Virus record (IMG/VR): IMGVR_UViG_3300047678_000503
Coordinates: 1-26,154 of that record
DNA length: 26,154 bases
Direction: 5' to 3' (one strand)
From: a virus
Shown here piece after piece: positions 5,987 through 13,444 of this stretch. Below the pieces are notes generated by a model that saw nothing but the letters and a program-made list of their open reading frames with translations, did no database searches and had not been told where the DNA came from. A program made the translations under genes and the position numbers. How positions within the stretch are numbered: position 1 is the stretch's first letter; each line of letters starts with the position of its first letter.

Positions 5987-5990
5987 GGGG

Positions 5991-7208
5991 CTACCCGAAA
6001 AAATCAGAAAGCTGTAACTTCTGCTTTGCTGCCGGGTCAGTGGCAGGCGTTGCCCTTTCGCCGGTTACCTCAATGCCAAAGGTTTTTTTAATCCATTCAG
6101 GGTCTACATTAAAGTATTGCAGCGCGCCGCTGGTGTACTTCCAAAGGCTTTCCAAATCGGGCACCTGTTCAAATTCGCCCATAATGCCCGGCTTTATAAG
6201 GCCCAATTTTGCCAGTGCCGGAAGTATGATACTGTTGAAAGATTGTTCAATCAAAGCCATATCTGCCTTAACCAGGTTAAACAACATGTTCTGGCTGCTG
6301 TCTTCTTTTGAACGGTTGCCATTAACGGTATCTTGCCCAATAACGGCACCACTTACCAGCAAGCTTATTTCGTTATTGCAAAGCGCAATCAGGTTTTTAT
6401 ATACATCCCCGTTGGTGCTGTCAACTTTTGCAAATTCAAAGGTTTCTTCTTCATCAATTATGAACCATGCAGCCGCCCCCATATCACTCATCATGCTTTC
6501 GGCACGTTTAAGCATGGTGGGGTCTTGTGTGTTGGTTTTCATATAGCGCGGTGGTATGCCGTATATCTCACATAGTTCGCTCCAACAGCTTTGTGCAAAT
6601 CGCTTAAACAATACGTGCGGCACTGCCTTGTTAAGCAATCCAAGATCGCCTGTATTAAACTCTAAAATGTAAGTGCCATATTCGGGCATTTCGCGGTACT
6701 TAATAGAAGTATCTTCCGAATAATCTTTGAAGTACAAGCCAAGCTGTGGTACAACGTTTGTGCGTGGCAATACAATGGCGTTTGCCTGTATGCCTGCATC
6801 GGTTTTGCTAAGTTCCAGTTCAACCAGGTTGTAACCGTAATACACGCTATCTAACACTGCTTTGCATAGCTGCCGGTAAATAGGCATTTTGCTAAGCAAT
6901 GCTGTTTGTTCTTCATCCACTTCGCCGGTTGCCGATTTTAGTTTAAAAGGGATAGAAAAGATTTGCTGTTGGCGGTTTTCAACCTGGCTGGTAAGTAATG
7001 CATCAATCCTTGCCTCATTATACAGCAACTGCAAGGCAAAATTCTTTGCCTCCTCTGCCATTGCCTGGTTGTAGGCATCATTCCAAACCTTTATATCGGC
7101 ACGCATTCGGCTTACTGCCTTAAGGGTGTTTGGCAGTACCCTTTTTTTATCGGGTGTTGAAGCTGCTAATGTTTTTTTGCCACGGGAAAAAGAGAAAGAA
7201 AATTGCAT
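5991..7208 (-). CDS. Portal protein, DUF935 / Mu gp29-like
   Basis: The protein has 405 residues and belongs to the Mu gp29 portal family, somewhat short for the family. It forms the dodecameric ring through which DNA enters and leaves the head. Visible family features are the N-terminal helical part with DALLTSQVENRQQQIFS (about residues 68-84), YGYNLVELE, then FAQSCWSELCEIYGIPPRYMK (about 210-230), and a C-terminal NEISLLVSGAVIGQDT segment. The C-terminus is helical and polar. The gene is preceded by the gp36-like gene after 9 bases and followed by gpF after 11 bases, so all are one transcript. Confidence 0.85.
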   Translation of the reverse strand: MQFSFSFSRGKKTLAASTPDKKRVLPNTLKAVSRMRADIKVWNDAYNQAMAEEAKNFALQLLYNEARIDALLTSQVENRQQQIFSIPFKLKSATGEVDEEQTALLSKMPIYRQLCKAVLDSVYYGYNLVELELSKTDAGIQANAIVLPRTNVVPQLGLYFKDYSEDTSIKYREMPEYGTYILEFNTGDLGLLNKAVPHVLFKRFAQSCWSELCEIYGIPPRYMKTNTQDPTMLKRAESMMSDMGAAAWFIIDEEETFEFAKVDSTNGDVYKNLIALCNNEISLLVSGAVIGQDTVNGNRSKEDSSQNMLFNLVKADMALIEQSFNSIILPALAKLGLIKPGIMGEFEQVPDLESLWKYTSGALQYFNVDPEWIKKTFGIEVTGERATPATDPAAKQKLQLSDFFG

Positions 7209-7217
7209 AAGTATTTT

Positions 7218-7661
7218 TTATTCGTGGTTGAATTTTTTTCGGCTTCCGGAGCTGAAAGGTTGCCTGGTTGTGGTGGTGGTATCAAGTGTTGGCAGGTCTA
7301 AGGTTATTTCGCCTTTTGAAACCTTTGTTAACCAGGTAGTGGCACGGTCGTAACGTTCTTTCACGTTTTCATATATTATGTCAACATTGCATAGACGTAT
7401 AACATACCACAAGGCTATGCTTTTAGTCATTTCAAGCAACAACGCATGCCGTGCTGTACCTGTAGCATTAAATGTTGCATCAGCATCGTATTGCAAACGC
7501 CCATCTAACCATTCCTTTTTATTGTTGCCGCGTATATAACTTTTGCTTTCATCAGTTGCGGCAAGTATGGCCATCATTATAATATCATCGTCTGCCTCAG
7601 TTATTTGCTCAATCTCGTATTGATAAACAACCGTTTTAAGTTCTTCAATTTCGATAAACAT
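7218..7661 (-). CDS. DUF1320 head-tail connector, Mu gp36-like
   Basis: The protein has 147 residues. The family pattern is clear: acidic start IEIEELKTVVYQ, a helical segment ending AATDESKSYIRG, LLEMTKSIALWYVIRLC, then VKERYDRATTWLTKVSKGEITLDLP. The Y-x-x-A-x-x-W-L-x-x-V-x-x-G motif is typical. These proteins join below the portal as adaptor of the head-tail interface. In Mu the gene lies after the major capsid gene. Here it sits between large terminase and portal on the opposite strand, a rearranged order. Three tandem heptamers lie immediately upstream of its ATG. Confidence 0.8.
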   Translation of the reverse strand: MFIEIEELKTVVYQYEIEQITEADDDIIMMAILAATDESKSYIRGNNKKEWLDGRLQYDADATFNATGTARHALLLEMTKSIALWYVIRLCNVDIIYENVKERYDRATTWLTKVSKGEITLDLPTLDTTTTTRQPFSSGSRKKFNHE

Positions 7662-7681
7662 GGTGAATGGTGAATGGTGAA
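7661..7681. repeat. Three tandem TGGTGAA heptamers between terminase and gp36-like genes
   Basis: TGGTGAA is repeated perfectly at 7661-7667, 7668-7674 and 7675-7681, filling the entire gap between the two minus-strand genes. Its first base is shared with the gp36-like ATG. Copy number change would alter only spacing. Confidence 0.9.
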
Positions 7682-9184
7682 TTAAAAACGATGGCTAACG
7701 CGCTTGCCATATTTATAAGTGGTATTAGTGGCTTGTGTTCGCCGGTTTAGTTTAAATACAGCGCCTTCCAATGCATCTGGTGCATCATCGTGGCTTTTGC
7801 TGCCTTTCTCAAACATTAGCAGCTGTTCAACCAGTTTAATTACGCCTTCGCTTTCTTTTTCCTTTTCGTTTATAATCAGTAAGCGGCGTTCAAACAGTGG
7901 CTGCATGGCCTCAATACGGGCGAACTTGTCAGGTTTTTTTCTATCATCGCCACGTATAGGTATATGGTGACCAAGGATCCTGCCAACCTCTGTAAATTCA
8001 TTCAAAAGCAAGTCCTGAATGAAATTGCTTTCCATGAAATACATAACAGGAACTTCACCATTAATCCATTTTTCAATGTCGTAATGCCATGCAACCATTT
8101 CGCTTACGCTTACCTGACCGGCGTACATTTTAAGCAAATGATATTCGCCCGTTGGAGCCTTGCCCAATAATGCAGTTGCTTTGTAATCTGCTGTATTGCT
8201 GTCTTTAAAAGATGGGTCGGTATAGCATACGAGAGAGCGGTATTGCTTAAGCGGCAATATTTTACCATACACAATATGTTTTTGTTTGAATACGGTACCT
8301 TCTGTTATAGGGTTGTTCATGTATTCTTTTTGAAATCGGCGTTCGCCAATCAGCTCAATAATGGCATTAACTTCCGCAAGGGTATAGTTTTCGTGCCATG
8401 TTACTTTGCCTTTTTTATCAAGCATATTTACCACCGTGTGGTGTATGCCTTTTAATTGGGCAAAGCGGCTTAAAACGCTATCTTTTGCCAGCCTGTTGCC
8501 TACAAATACCAGCCTTCCGCGACCGCCTTCCATAGCGCCAAAAAGAGCGGTTAAAATCCATTCTAACACCTGGCCAACACGGCGCGGATTCAATACCAAT
8601 TCATCATCATCAACGTCATCAACCACAATGTAATCGGGCCTTCTTCCACGGTTTTTTAACCCGCGTGGCGATTGGCCACGGCCCAATGCCAAAAACTTTG
8701 CTCCGCTGGTGGTATTAAATTCACCTTCCGTCCAACTGCCTTCCACTACTTGCGGGCCAAAATCTGCAATTAATCTTTCGTTATATTGCAGTTCGGCTTG
8801 CAGATCACTAAGCAGGCGCACGGCTGCATCCTGGCTTTTGCTGACCAAAACCATGAAGTGCAGTTCATCCTGCAAAAGCAACCAAAGTGGAATTAACAAG
8901 GATGCATGCGAAGATTTTGCATGTCCACGCGCCCATTCAAGCAACGCCCGAATGGTTTTGCAACGCTTAATAATGTGTGCAGCATCTTTTTGAAATTTTG
9001 CAGTTTCTTTTGTAGCGAGGTGGGGAAAGTATTCTTTAACATAAAAGCCATAATCGCTCAAAGCACGTTTCTTTCGGGCATGCTTTACGGTTTCACTGTC
9101 TTCGCCAGTAAAAGTGGTTGCCAGTATCCACTGAACCCGGTCTGCCCAGCGTTGCAGTAATTCTTTGCTTGCTTTAAAAGCCAT
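7682..9184 (-). CDS. Terminase large subunit, Mu gp28-like
   Basis: The protein has 500 residues. It is the DNA-packaging motor: an N-terminal ATPase and C-terminal RNase-H-fold nuclease. Visible motifs are the Walker A-like ARGHAKSS (about 85-92), Walker B PDYIVVDDVDDDE (about 183-195), and nuclease acidic sites in CYTDPSFKDSNTADYK (about 318-335) and HDDAPDALEG (about 465-475). Length fits the family. It starts 1 base after the end of the small subunit gene, so translation is probably coupled, and heads the packaging part of the leftward late operon. Confidence 0.92.
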   Translation of the reverse strand: MAFKASKELLQRWADRVQWILATTFTGEDSETVKHARKKRALSDYGFYVKEYFPHLATKETAKFQKDAAHIIKRCKTIRALLEWARGHAKSSHASLLIPLWLLLQDELHFMVLVSKSQDAAVRLLSDLQAELQYNERLIADFGPQVVEGSWTEGEFNTTSGAKFLALGRGQSPRGLKNRGRRPDYIVVDDVDDDELVLNPRRVGQVLEWILTALFGAMEGGRGRLVFVGNRLAKDSVLSRFAQLKGIHHTVVNMLDKKGKVTWHENYTLAEVNAIIELIGERRFQKEYMNNPITEGTVFKQKHIVYGKILPLKQYRSLVCYTDPSFKDSNTADYKATALLGKAPTGEYHLLKMYAGQVSVSEMVAWHYDIEKWINGEVPVMYFMESNFIQDLLLNEFTEVGRILGHHIPIRGDDRKKPDKFARIEAMQPLFERRLLIINEKEKESEGVIKLVEQLLMFEKGSKSHDDAPDALEGAVFKLNRRTQATNTTYKYGKRVSHRF

Positions 9185-9185
9185 T

Positions 9186-9722
9186 TTAATTACTGTTTAA
9201 ATTGCATAATCTGTTTTGAATAAATGCATCCTGTAAACGGGTAAGGCGTTTTATAAAATCATCATCAATACCCTCTTTTATTCGGCGGTCTAACAAAAAA
9301 TTTTGAAAATCCATGAGGCACATTACTTCATCATCCACCGTATTGCGCTGCTTTAATGTTTTAAGCTGGCTTACTGCTTTTGCAAAAGCATCGGCATTAA
9401 AGTCTTCCTCATCCAGCATTCCGTTTATCTTTTCCAGCGCTTTAACAATAAGCGTATCCATGCTTATGTTTTTGCTGGCCCGCTTAGCCTCCCAATTGTC
9501 TTTTGTTTTCCAGTCGGTAATTGTTTGTATACTTACGTTGCAGCGTTCGGCAATGTCGTTTTGCGGCACCCGCTTCATGTAAAGGATAAATGCATAATCA
9601 CGGTTGCCATCGTTTTTACTGGCCCGTGTTTTTTTTACAGCAAGCTTTTTTGCAATGGGTTTTACCACTGCTTTTTTAGCAGCTGGCTTTGCTGTTTTTT
9701 TTATTGTTTTTGCCTTTGACAT
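9186..9722 (-). CDS. Terminase small subunit-like protein
   Basis: The protein has 178 residues. The first 38 are a Lys/Ala-rich, histone-like tail (KTIKKTAKPAAKKAVVK...). Next comes a helix-turn-helix (about 42-80) with VPQNDIAERCNVSIQTITDWK followed by NWEAKR, the usual DNA-recognition form of small terminases. The rest is helical, ending with LTRLQDAFIQNRL. Small terminase selects phage DNA and stimulates the large subunit. The very basic N-terminal tail is unusual and may add nonspecific DNA binding. It is the first gene of the leftward operon. Confidence 0.8.
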   Translation of the reverse strand: MSKAKTIKKTAKPAAKKAVVKPIAKKLAVKKTRASKNDGNRDYAFILYMKRVPQNDIAERCNVSIQTITDWKTKDNWEAKRASKNISMDTLIVKALEKINGMLDEEDFNADAFAKAVSQLKTLKQRNTVDDEVMCLMDFQNFLLDRRIKEGIDDDFIKRLTRLQDAFIQNRLCNLNSN

Positions 9723-9850
9723 AGGGCAAAATTGCCATGCCCTATATCCTTTTTAAAATAACAGCGCAAGGTTTGCACAACTAATTGCAAGCGGCATTGC
9801 GGGCGCTCATTTTTGTGTTTCAATATCAAGCGAAAGAAAAAAAACTTAGC
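9723..9850. promoter_or_regulatory. Divergent late control region
   Basis: This is the only gap from which the two late blocks diverge, so both late promoters should be here. For the plus strand, ATTG (9784-9787) and CATTTTTG (9808-9815) are 20 bases apart, a near match to the Bacteroidota -33/-7 pattern, placing the start about 29 bases before ATG 9851. No convincing minus-strand box was found. AGGGCA at 9723-9728 and TGCCCT at 9738-9743 make a small inverted repeat next to the small terminase start and could be an activator or operator site. Confidence 0.4.
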
Positions 9851-10789
9851 ATGGTTCCATTTGTTTTAACGGACGGTACAATAAAAAATAGCTACGGTTT
9901 TCGTATACCAACAAAAGGTATTTCGTTAAAACGATTTAAGAGTAACCCGGTAATGCTCGACCAGCACTATAACAGCACAAGCGCTGTAATAGGTAAGTGG
10001 ACAGATATTAAAACCGAAGGTGAAACGCTTACTGCTGAACCTGAATTTGACACGGAAGATGAAGCTGCTGCAAAAATTGCCGGTAAAGTTCAGCGTGGTT
10101 ATATAAAGGCTGCAAGCATAGGCGTAACATTTGACCGCGAAAAAATGAAAATGGCACCTGATGGTGTTTGGGAATTAACCGCGTGTGAAATGTATGAAGC
10201 AAGCATTGTTGCCATACCAAGCAACGCAAATGCATTGCGTTTGTATGCTGCCGAAACTGGTGAACTTCTTAGCGAAGATGCCGTGAAACTTACGCTTAGC
10301 GCTCTGACAAATACAACTATTCCAAAAAACGAAACTATGAACAAAATTGTTTTAAGCCTTACGGCGCTTACCGCGCTTTGCCTTACTGCACAGCCGGAAG
10401 ACAGTGCAATACTTGCCGCCGCCATTGATAAGCTTGCCACCGATTACAAGGCCGAAAAAGACGCACACACTGCACTGAAATTGCAGGTTGCCAACCAGGC
10501 TAAAGCGGCTGCAAAAACCCTTTGCGATGAAGCAGTGGTAGCCGGTAAGATTACCGCTGAATTGCATGCACAGTTCTTAAGCATTGCCGAAAGTAATTTG
10601 GAGCTTGCCACAAAAGTGATTGGTGCTATGCCGGGCAAAACCAGCCTTGCAGCCGGTACAGTTGTAAAAGGTTTAGCGACCGGTATTGAGGTAAAAACAT
10701 TGGAAGAATTTACCAAGCTAAGTATTGAAAAGCAGCTTGCGTTTAAGAACGAAAACCCCGATAAATACAAGGCGCTGTTTGCTGAATAG
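9851..10789 (+). CDS. Prohead protease with C-terminal scaffold domain
   Basis: The protein has 312 residues from ATG 9851. The N-terminal 170 residues are a herpes/HK97-type prohead protease: VMLDQHYNS holds the probable catalytic His39 and IKAASIGVTF the probable Ser89, followed by YEASIVAIPSNANA. The C-terminal half (about 175-312) is helical, Ala/Lys-rich and typical of an internal scaffold that is digested during capsid maturation. An internal ATG at 10337 could give scaffold alone, as gene Z does within gene I of Mu. ATG 9851 is chosen over an upstream in-frame TTG because it fits the predicted promoter and an A-rich leader. Confidence 0.85.
   Translation: MVPFVLTDGTIKNSYGFRIPTKGISLKRFKSNPVMLDQHYNSTSAVIGKWTDIKTEGETLTAEPEFDTEDEAAAKIAGKVQRGYIKAASIGVTFDREKMKMAPDGVWELTACEMYEASIVAIPSNANALRLYAAETGELLSEDAVKLTLSALTNTTIPKNETMNKIVLSLTALTALCLTAQPEDSAILAAAIDKLATDYKAEKDAHTALKLQVANQAKAAAKTLCDEAVVAGKITAELHAQFLSIAESNLELATKVIGAMPGKTSLAAGTVVKGLATGIEVKTLEEFTKLSIEKQLAFKNENPDKYKALFAE
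10337..10789 (+). CDS. Possible nested scaffold protein (internal start)
   Basis: The in-frame ATG at 10337 begins MNKIVLSLTALTALCL and would give a 150-residue scaffold-only product. The upstream bases are A-rich (CCAAAAAACGAAACT), like other starts in this window, and the position coincides with the protease/scaffold border. Nested protease and scaffold products are known in Mu and lambda. There is no direct evidence of initiation here. Confidence 0.4.
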   Translation: MNKIVLSLTALTALCLTAQPEDSAILAAAIDKLATDYKAEKDAHTALKLQVANQAKAAAKTLCDEAVVAGKITAELHAQFLSIAESNLELATKVIGAMPGKTSLAAGTVVKGLATGIEVKTLEEFTKLSIEKQLAFKNENPDKYKALFAE

Positions 10790-10821
10790 CCCCTCCCCGG
10801 CCCTGCCCTGAAAGGGAGGGA
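10790..10821 (+). repeat. GC-rich hairpin repeat, copy 3
   Basis: This member of the CCTCCCCGGCCC...GAAAGGGAGGG family starts right after the protease/scaffold stop codon. The stem is imperfect (CCCTGCCC against GGGAGGG). Confidence 0.6.
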
Positions 10822-10864
10822 GCAAAAGCGCTTTACAGCTATAAACACCACGAAAAACCAGCAC

Positions 10865-10904
10865 GGGGCGGGAGGCGATAATGCCAGCGCCGCCCCACTT
10901 TTTT
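10865..10904 (+). terminator. Intrinsic terminator or attenuator before the capsid gene
   Basis: GGGGCGG (10865-10871) and CCGCCCC (10890-10896) form a perfect 7-base stem enclosing GGC...GCC. CTTTTTT follows (10898-10904). It lies 22 bases before the major capsid ATG, so it would reduce read-through from the protease or trim the capsid mRNA 5' end. Confidence 0.55.
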
Positions 10905-10925
10905 GCAAAAATTTAAAAACAAAAT

Positions 10926-11840
10926 ATGCCTGCAAATTTTCCCGAAGTATGGCTGCGTAGGGTACGCACCAACATTATATTGGGCGCAATAGCGCCTTGG
11001 ATTGACCGCGTGCCTGAATTAGATGTTCAGGTTACGGAAGTGAACGAAGGCGATATAAGTGAGCAAAACACCATCCACATACCAACCAGTGTGTTTAAGC
11101 CTGATGTTTTAATCAACAACACCACTTACCCGCTTGCATTACAGTCATATACTGACAGTAAGGTTACCGTTAACCTGGATAAATATCAGACGCTGGTAAC
11201 TACCCTTACTGATGACCAGGTAATAGGTGCTGCATACCCGCAAATTGATTTTGCCACCAAACAGCATGTTGCTGCTATTCTTGAAAAGAAGTATGCAAAA
11301 GGTATTCATGCGCTTGCACCAGCCAGCAACGTAGCTGCAACACCGGTATTGCTTACCACGGGTGATCTTGTAAGCGGCAGGCGAAGATTGCTGTATGATG
11401 ACCTGGTTGCATTGGGCTTGCAGTTCGATAAACAAGGCTATTCAAAAATTGGCCGCGTGTTTGTACCAAGCCCCGATCATTACAGCGACATGCTGCTTGA
11501 TCGTAAAAACTTTGGCGACCAACTGGTTAACTACCGCGAAGGAACAATTGTTCCAAAAGTTGCCGGATGGGAAATTATGCCTGCATACAGTGCTAACCCG
11601 TTCTATACCATTAGCACAAAAGTAAAGCTGGCATTTGCCGCTGTACCTGGTGCCGGTACTTCACAAGCTTCCGTTGCTTTTTGCAGCGATGGCGTAATGA
11701 AGAAAACCGGTTTGACCAAACAGTATTTTGACAAACCAACCGCACGTAACCAGCAGAATGAAATTGCCTACAGGCATTACTTTATCTGCCTGCCTTACGC
11801 AGCATCCAACATTGGTGCTGTAATTGATGCAGCCTCTTAA
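10926..11840 (+). CDS. Major capsid protein
   Basis: The protein has 304 residues. Composition and outline suit an HK97-fold coat protein: N-terminal MPANFPEVWLRRVRTNI, beta-rich centre with DKYQTLVTTLTDDQVIGAAYPQ, helix FATKQHVAAILEKKYAKGI (spine-helix-like), GYSKIGRVFVPSPDHYSDML, and C-terminal AYRHYFICLPYAASNIG. Similar proteins follow the protease/scaffold gene in Bacteroidota Mu-like phages. The family name is assigned from memory and order, not from a search. Hairpins flank the gene on both sides, suggesting a separately stabilised or processed transcript for this abundant protein. Confidence 0.8.
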   Translation: MPANFPEVWLRRVRTNIILGAIAPWIDRVPELDVQVTEVNEGDISEQNTIHIPTSVFKPDVLINNTTYPLALQSYTDSKVTVNLDKYQTLVTTLTDDQVIGAAYPQIDFATKQHVAAILEKKYAKGIHALAPASNVAATPVLLTTGDLVSGRRRLLYDDLVALGLQFDKQGYSKIGRVFVPSPDHYSDMLLDRKNFGDQLVNYREGTIVPKVAGWEIMPAYSANPFYTISTKVKLAFAAVPGAGTSQASVAFCSDGVMKKTGLTKQYFDKPTARNQQNEIAYRHYFICLPYAASNIGAVIDAAS

Positions 11841-11873
11841 AATTATAACCACCACAACCACCAGCCGTCCATT

Positions 11874-11903
11874 AGGGGTGTCCCCGTAAAAAGGGATGCC
11901 CCT
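11874..11903 (+). terminator. Hairpin downstream of the capsid gene
   Basis: AGGGGTGTCCC (11874-11884) pairs with GGGATGCCCCT (11893-11903) over 11 bases with two G-U pairs and an 8-base loop, followed by ATTAAAAACTTTT. It is probably a leaky terminator or mRNA-stabilising hairpin. It covers the ATG at 11896, supporting ATG 11923 as start of the next gene. Confidence 0.5.
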
Positions 11904-11922
11904 ATTAAAAACTTTTATTGTG

Positions 11923-12237
11923 ATGTTACTTGATGCAAGCGCAGCCATTTTACAGGATATTGTACAAACGGGTGGCACACTTGCTGTACTGGCTTTCTTT
12001 CTTGTTTACTTTATGAAAGAGCAGAAAGAGGTACGCGGTAAGATGGATGCACTGGTAATAAAGTACGAAAGCGACATAAAAGAGTTGCGTAAAACCTACG
12101 ATGATAAAGTAGACGGCCTGGTAAAACGTATTGATGATATAAACGGAAAAAGCCTGAGCGCCATTTTTGATTTTAAAATGAGTAATGACCGGCTGACGGA
12201 AGCCGTTAATCACTTAACCGAAAAATTACATTCATGA
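11923..12237 (+). CDS. Holin-like membrane protein (BhlA/UviB-like)
   Basis: The protein has 104 residues from ATG 11923. An N-terminal helix is followed by one membrane segment (about 14-31, GTLAVLAFFLVYFMKE), then a long charged coiled coil (KEQKEVRGKMDALVIKYESDIKELRKTY...). One membrane segment directly followed by K-E-x-K-E-x-R and a coiled coil is the plan of BhlA/UviB-type holins. Holins permeabilise the inner membrane to start lysis. The gene overlaps the next, a secreted GH10-type enzyme, by 4 bases (ATGA), the layout of a holin-endolysin pair. An alternative is a structural or spanin-like protein. ATG 11896 is possible but lies in a hairpin. Confidence 0.6.
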   Translation: MLLDASAAILQDIVQTGGTLAVLAFFLVYFMKEQKEVRGKMDALVIKYESDIKELRKTYDDKVDGLVKRIDDINGKSLSAIFDFKMSNDRLTEAVNHLTEKLHS

Positions 12238-13421
12238 AAACATTTATTTTTTTTACTCTGCTATTGCTGTTTGCCTTTGCATGCCAAACGCCTAAACAAA
12301 TTGCCGGTACAAACAAAGTTATACCTGTACTTAGTAATGCTGCTGATGCTGAAAGTGTTGATCTTAAAACTGCTCTGCTGAAAAATAATGTAAAGCTCGG
12401 CGTTTGTGTAAGCACTGCTGATATACAGAACAGATACCCACGGCCTAATAACTTTATGGAAGCCATTGCAAAGTACTTTAATTACTATACCATTAGTGTA
12501 AGCTTTAGCATGGTAGAACGAACGAGAGGAAAGTTTGATTTTACGGTAGCTGATAGAATAGTTGAATTTGCTATTAAGCAACATGGTAAGGTTAAAGGCC
12601 ATTCGCTGGTGCTTGTGGGTGCTATACCTGATTGGGTTGAACAGGGCAATTTTTCGGCAGATACCCTAAAGGAAATACTTAAAACACACGTACAAACTAT
12701 AGTAAAGCACTTTAAAGATAAGTACCCTGGTGCGGTGGATAGCTGGCAGGTGGTAAACGAATCGGTGTGTAATGGTAACATACCGGTTGATTGCCCAAAA
12801 GGTATAAAGAATGTGGTGTGGACAAATATTCATAAGGCTGGTTCAACCGATGAAAGAGACTATATAGCACTTGCCTTTGAATGGGCACACCAGGCAGACC
12901 CTGAGGCTAAGCTTTACCTGAACGAAGACGGCAACGAATACGATGTACACCCTAAGAAACAACGAATATTTGATTTGCTGACCTGGCTGGTAACGAATAA
13001 TGTACCCATAGATGGCGTGGGTATGGAAGCGCACCTGCGATTGTATTATAGCCCGAAAATAACTGTGGCAGGGCTTTTGGCTACCATAAAAAGTTATGCG
13101 GCCCTTGGTTTAGAAACACAAATTACAGAAACTGATGTACTGCTTAGCCGGGGTTACGAGCCTAATAGTTTGCCAACAAAGCCAATACCTGTAATTAAGC
13201 CAGTTGCTGCCGATTACCAGGAACAGGCGAACCTGTATGCAACTTTGCTAAATGCCTGTATTAAAAGTAAAAACTGTACTGCATTTACCACCGGTGCCAC
13301 TTACGATGGCGCAAGCTGGACTAAAAACTACTGGCCCGAAAACAGCTACTACGATCAAATTTTAGATACGGCAGTAAAGCCAAAACAGGCGTATTATACC
13401 ATGCTTGCTGCTGCCAATTAA
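12234..13421 (+). CDS. Divergent GH10-family glycoside hydrolase, predicted lipoprotein
   Basis: The protein has 395 residues. A lipoprotein signal ends at Cys17 (LLLFAFAC) with no acidic surface-export signal after it, suggesting a periplasmic-facing lipoprotein. Residues about 50-390 are a GH10 (endo-beta-1,4-xylanase family) barrel: GKFDFTVAD, VKGHSLVLVGAIPDWV, DSWQVVNES (acid/base Glu176), AKLYLNEDGNEYD, VPIDGVGMEAHL, ETQITETDV (nucleophile Glu299), ATYDGASW. The two catalytic Glu, Asn175, His123 and His267 are kept. Classical xylose-binding sites are not: ENEMKW is TISVSFSM, WH after GH is LV, Q in GxQxH is Glu265, and W of the WG motif is missing. Substrate is probably not plain xylan. 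It is translationally coupled to the holin-like gene inside the virion operon, so a lysis enzyme, a host-surface glycanase or lysogenic conversion are all open. Confidence 0.8.
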   Translation: MKTFIFFTLLLLFAFACQTPKQIAGTNKVIPVLSNAADAESVDLKTALLKNNVKLGVCVSTADIQNRYPRPNNFMEAIAKYFNYYTISVSFSMVERTRGKFDFTVADRIVEFAIKQHGKVKGHSLVLVGAIPDWVEQGNFSADTLKEILKTHVQTIVKHFKDKYPGAVDSWQVVNESVCNGNIPVDCPKGIKNVVWTNIHKAGSTDERDYIALAFEWAHQADPEAKLYLNEDGNEYDVHPKKQRIFDLLTWLVTNNVPIDGVGMEAHLRLYYSPKITVAGLLATIKSYAALGLETQITETDVLLSRGYEPNSLPTKPIPVIKPVAADYQEQANLYATLLNACIKSKNCTAFTTGATYDGASWTKNYWPENSYYDQILDTAVKPKQAYYTMLAAAN

Positions 13422-13444
13422 AGTACATATTTAAACAACATTTT

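Noticed and set aside
5920-6546. Plus-strand frame of 208 codons
   Set aside because: It is entirely antisense to the portal gene and the gpF start. Its Ser/Leu/Pro-rich sequence is what the reverse of this codon usage gives.
7661-7681. CRISPR-like array
   Set aside because: It is three 7-base direct tandem repeats without spacers. No CRISPR array was seen anywhere in the window.
12234-13421. Plain xylanase cargo gene with normal xylan specificity
   Set aside because: The core sugar-binding residues of GH10 xylanases are substituted at four motifs, so ordinary xylanase activity is unlikely although the fold and catalytic pair remain.
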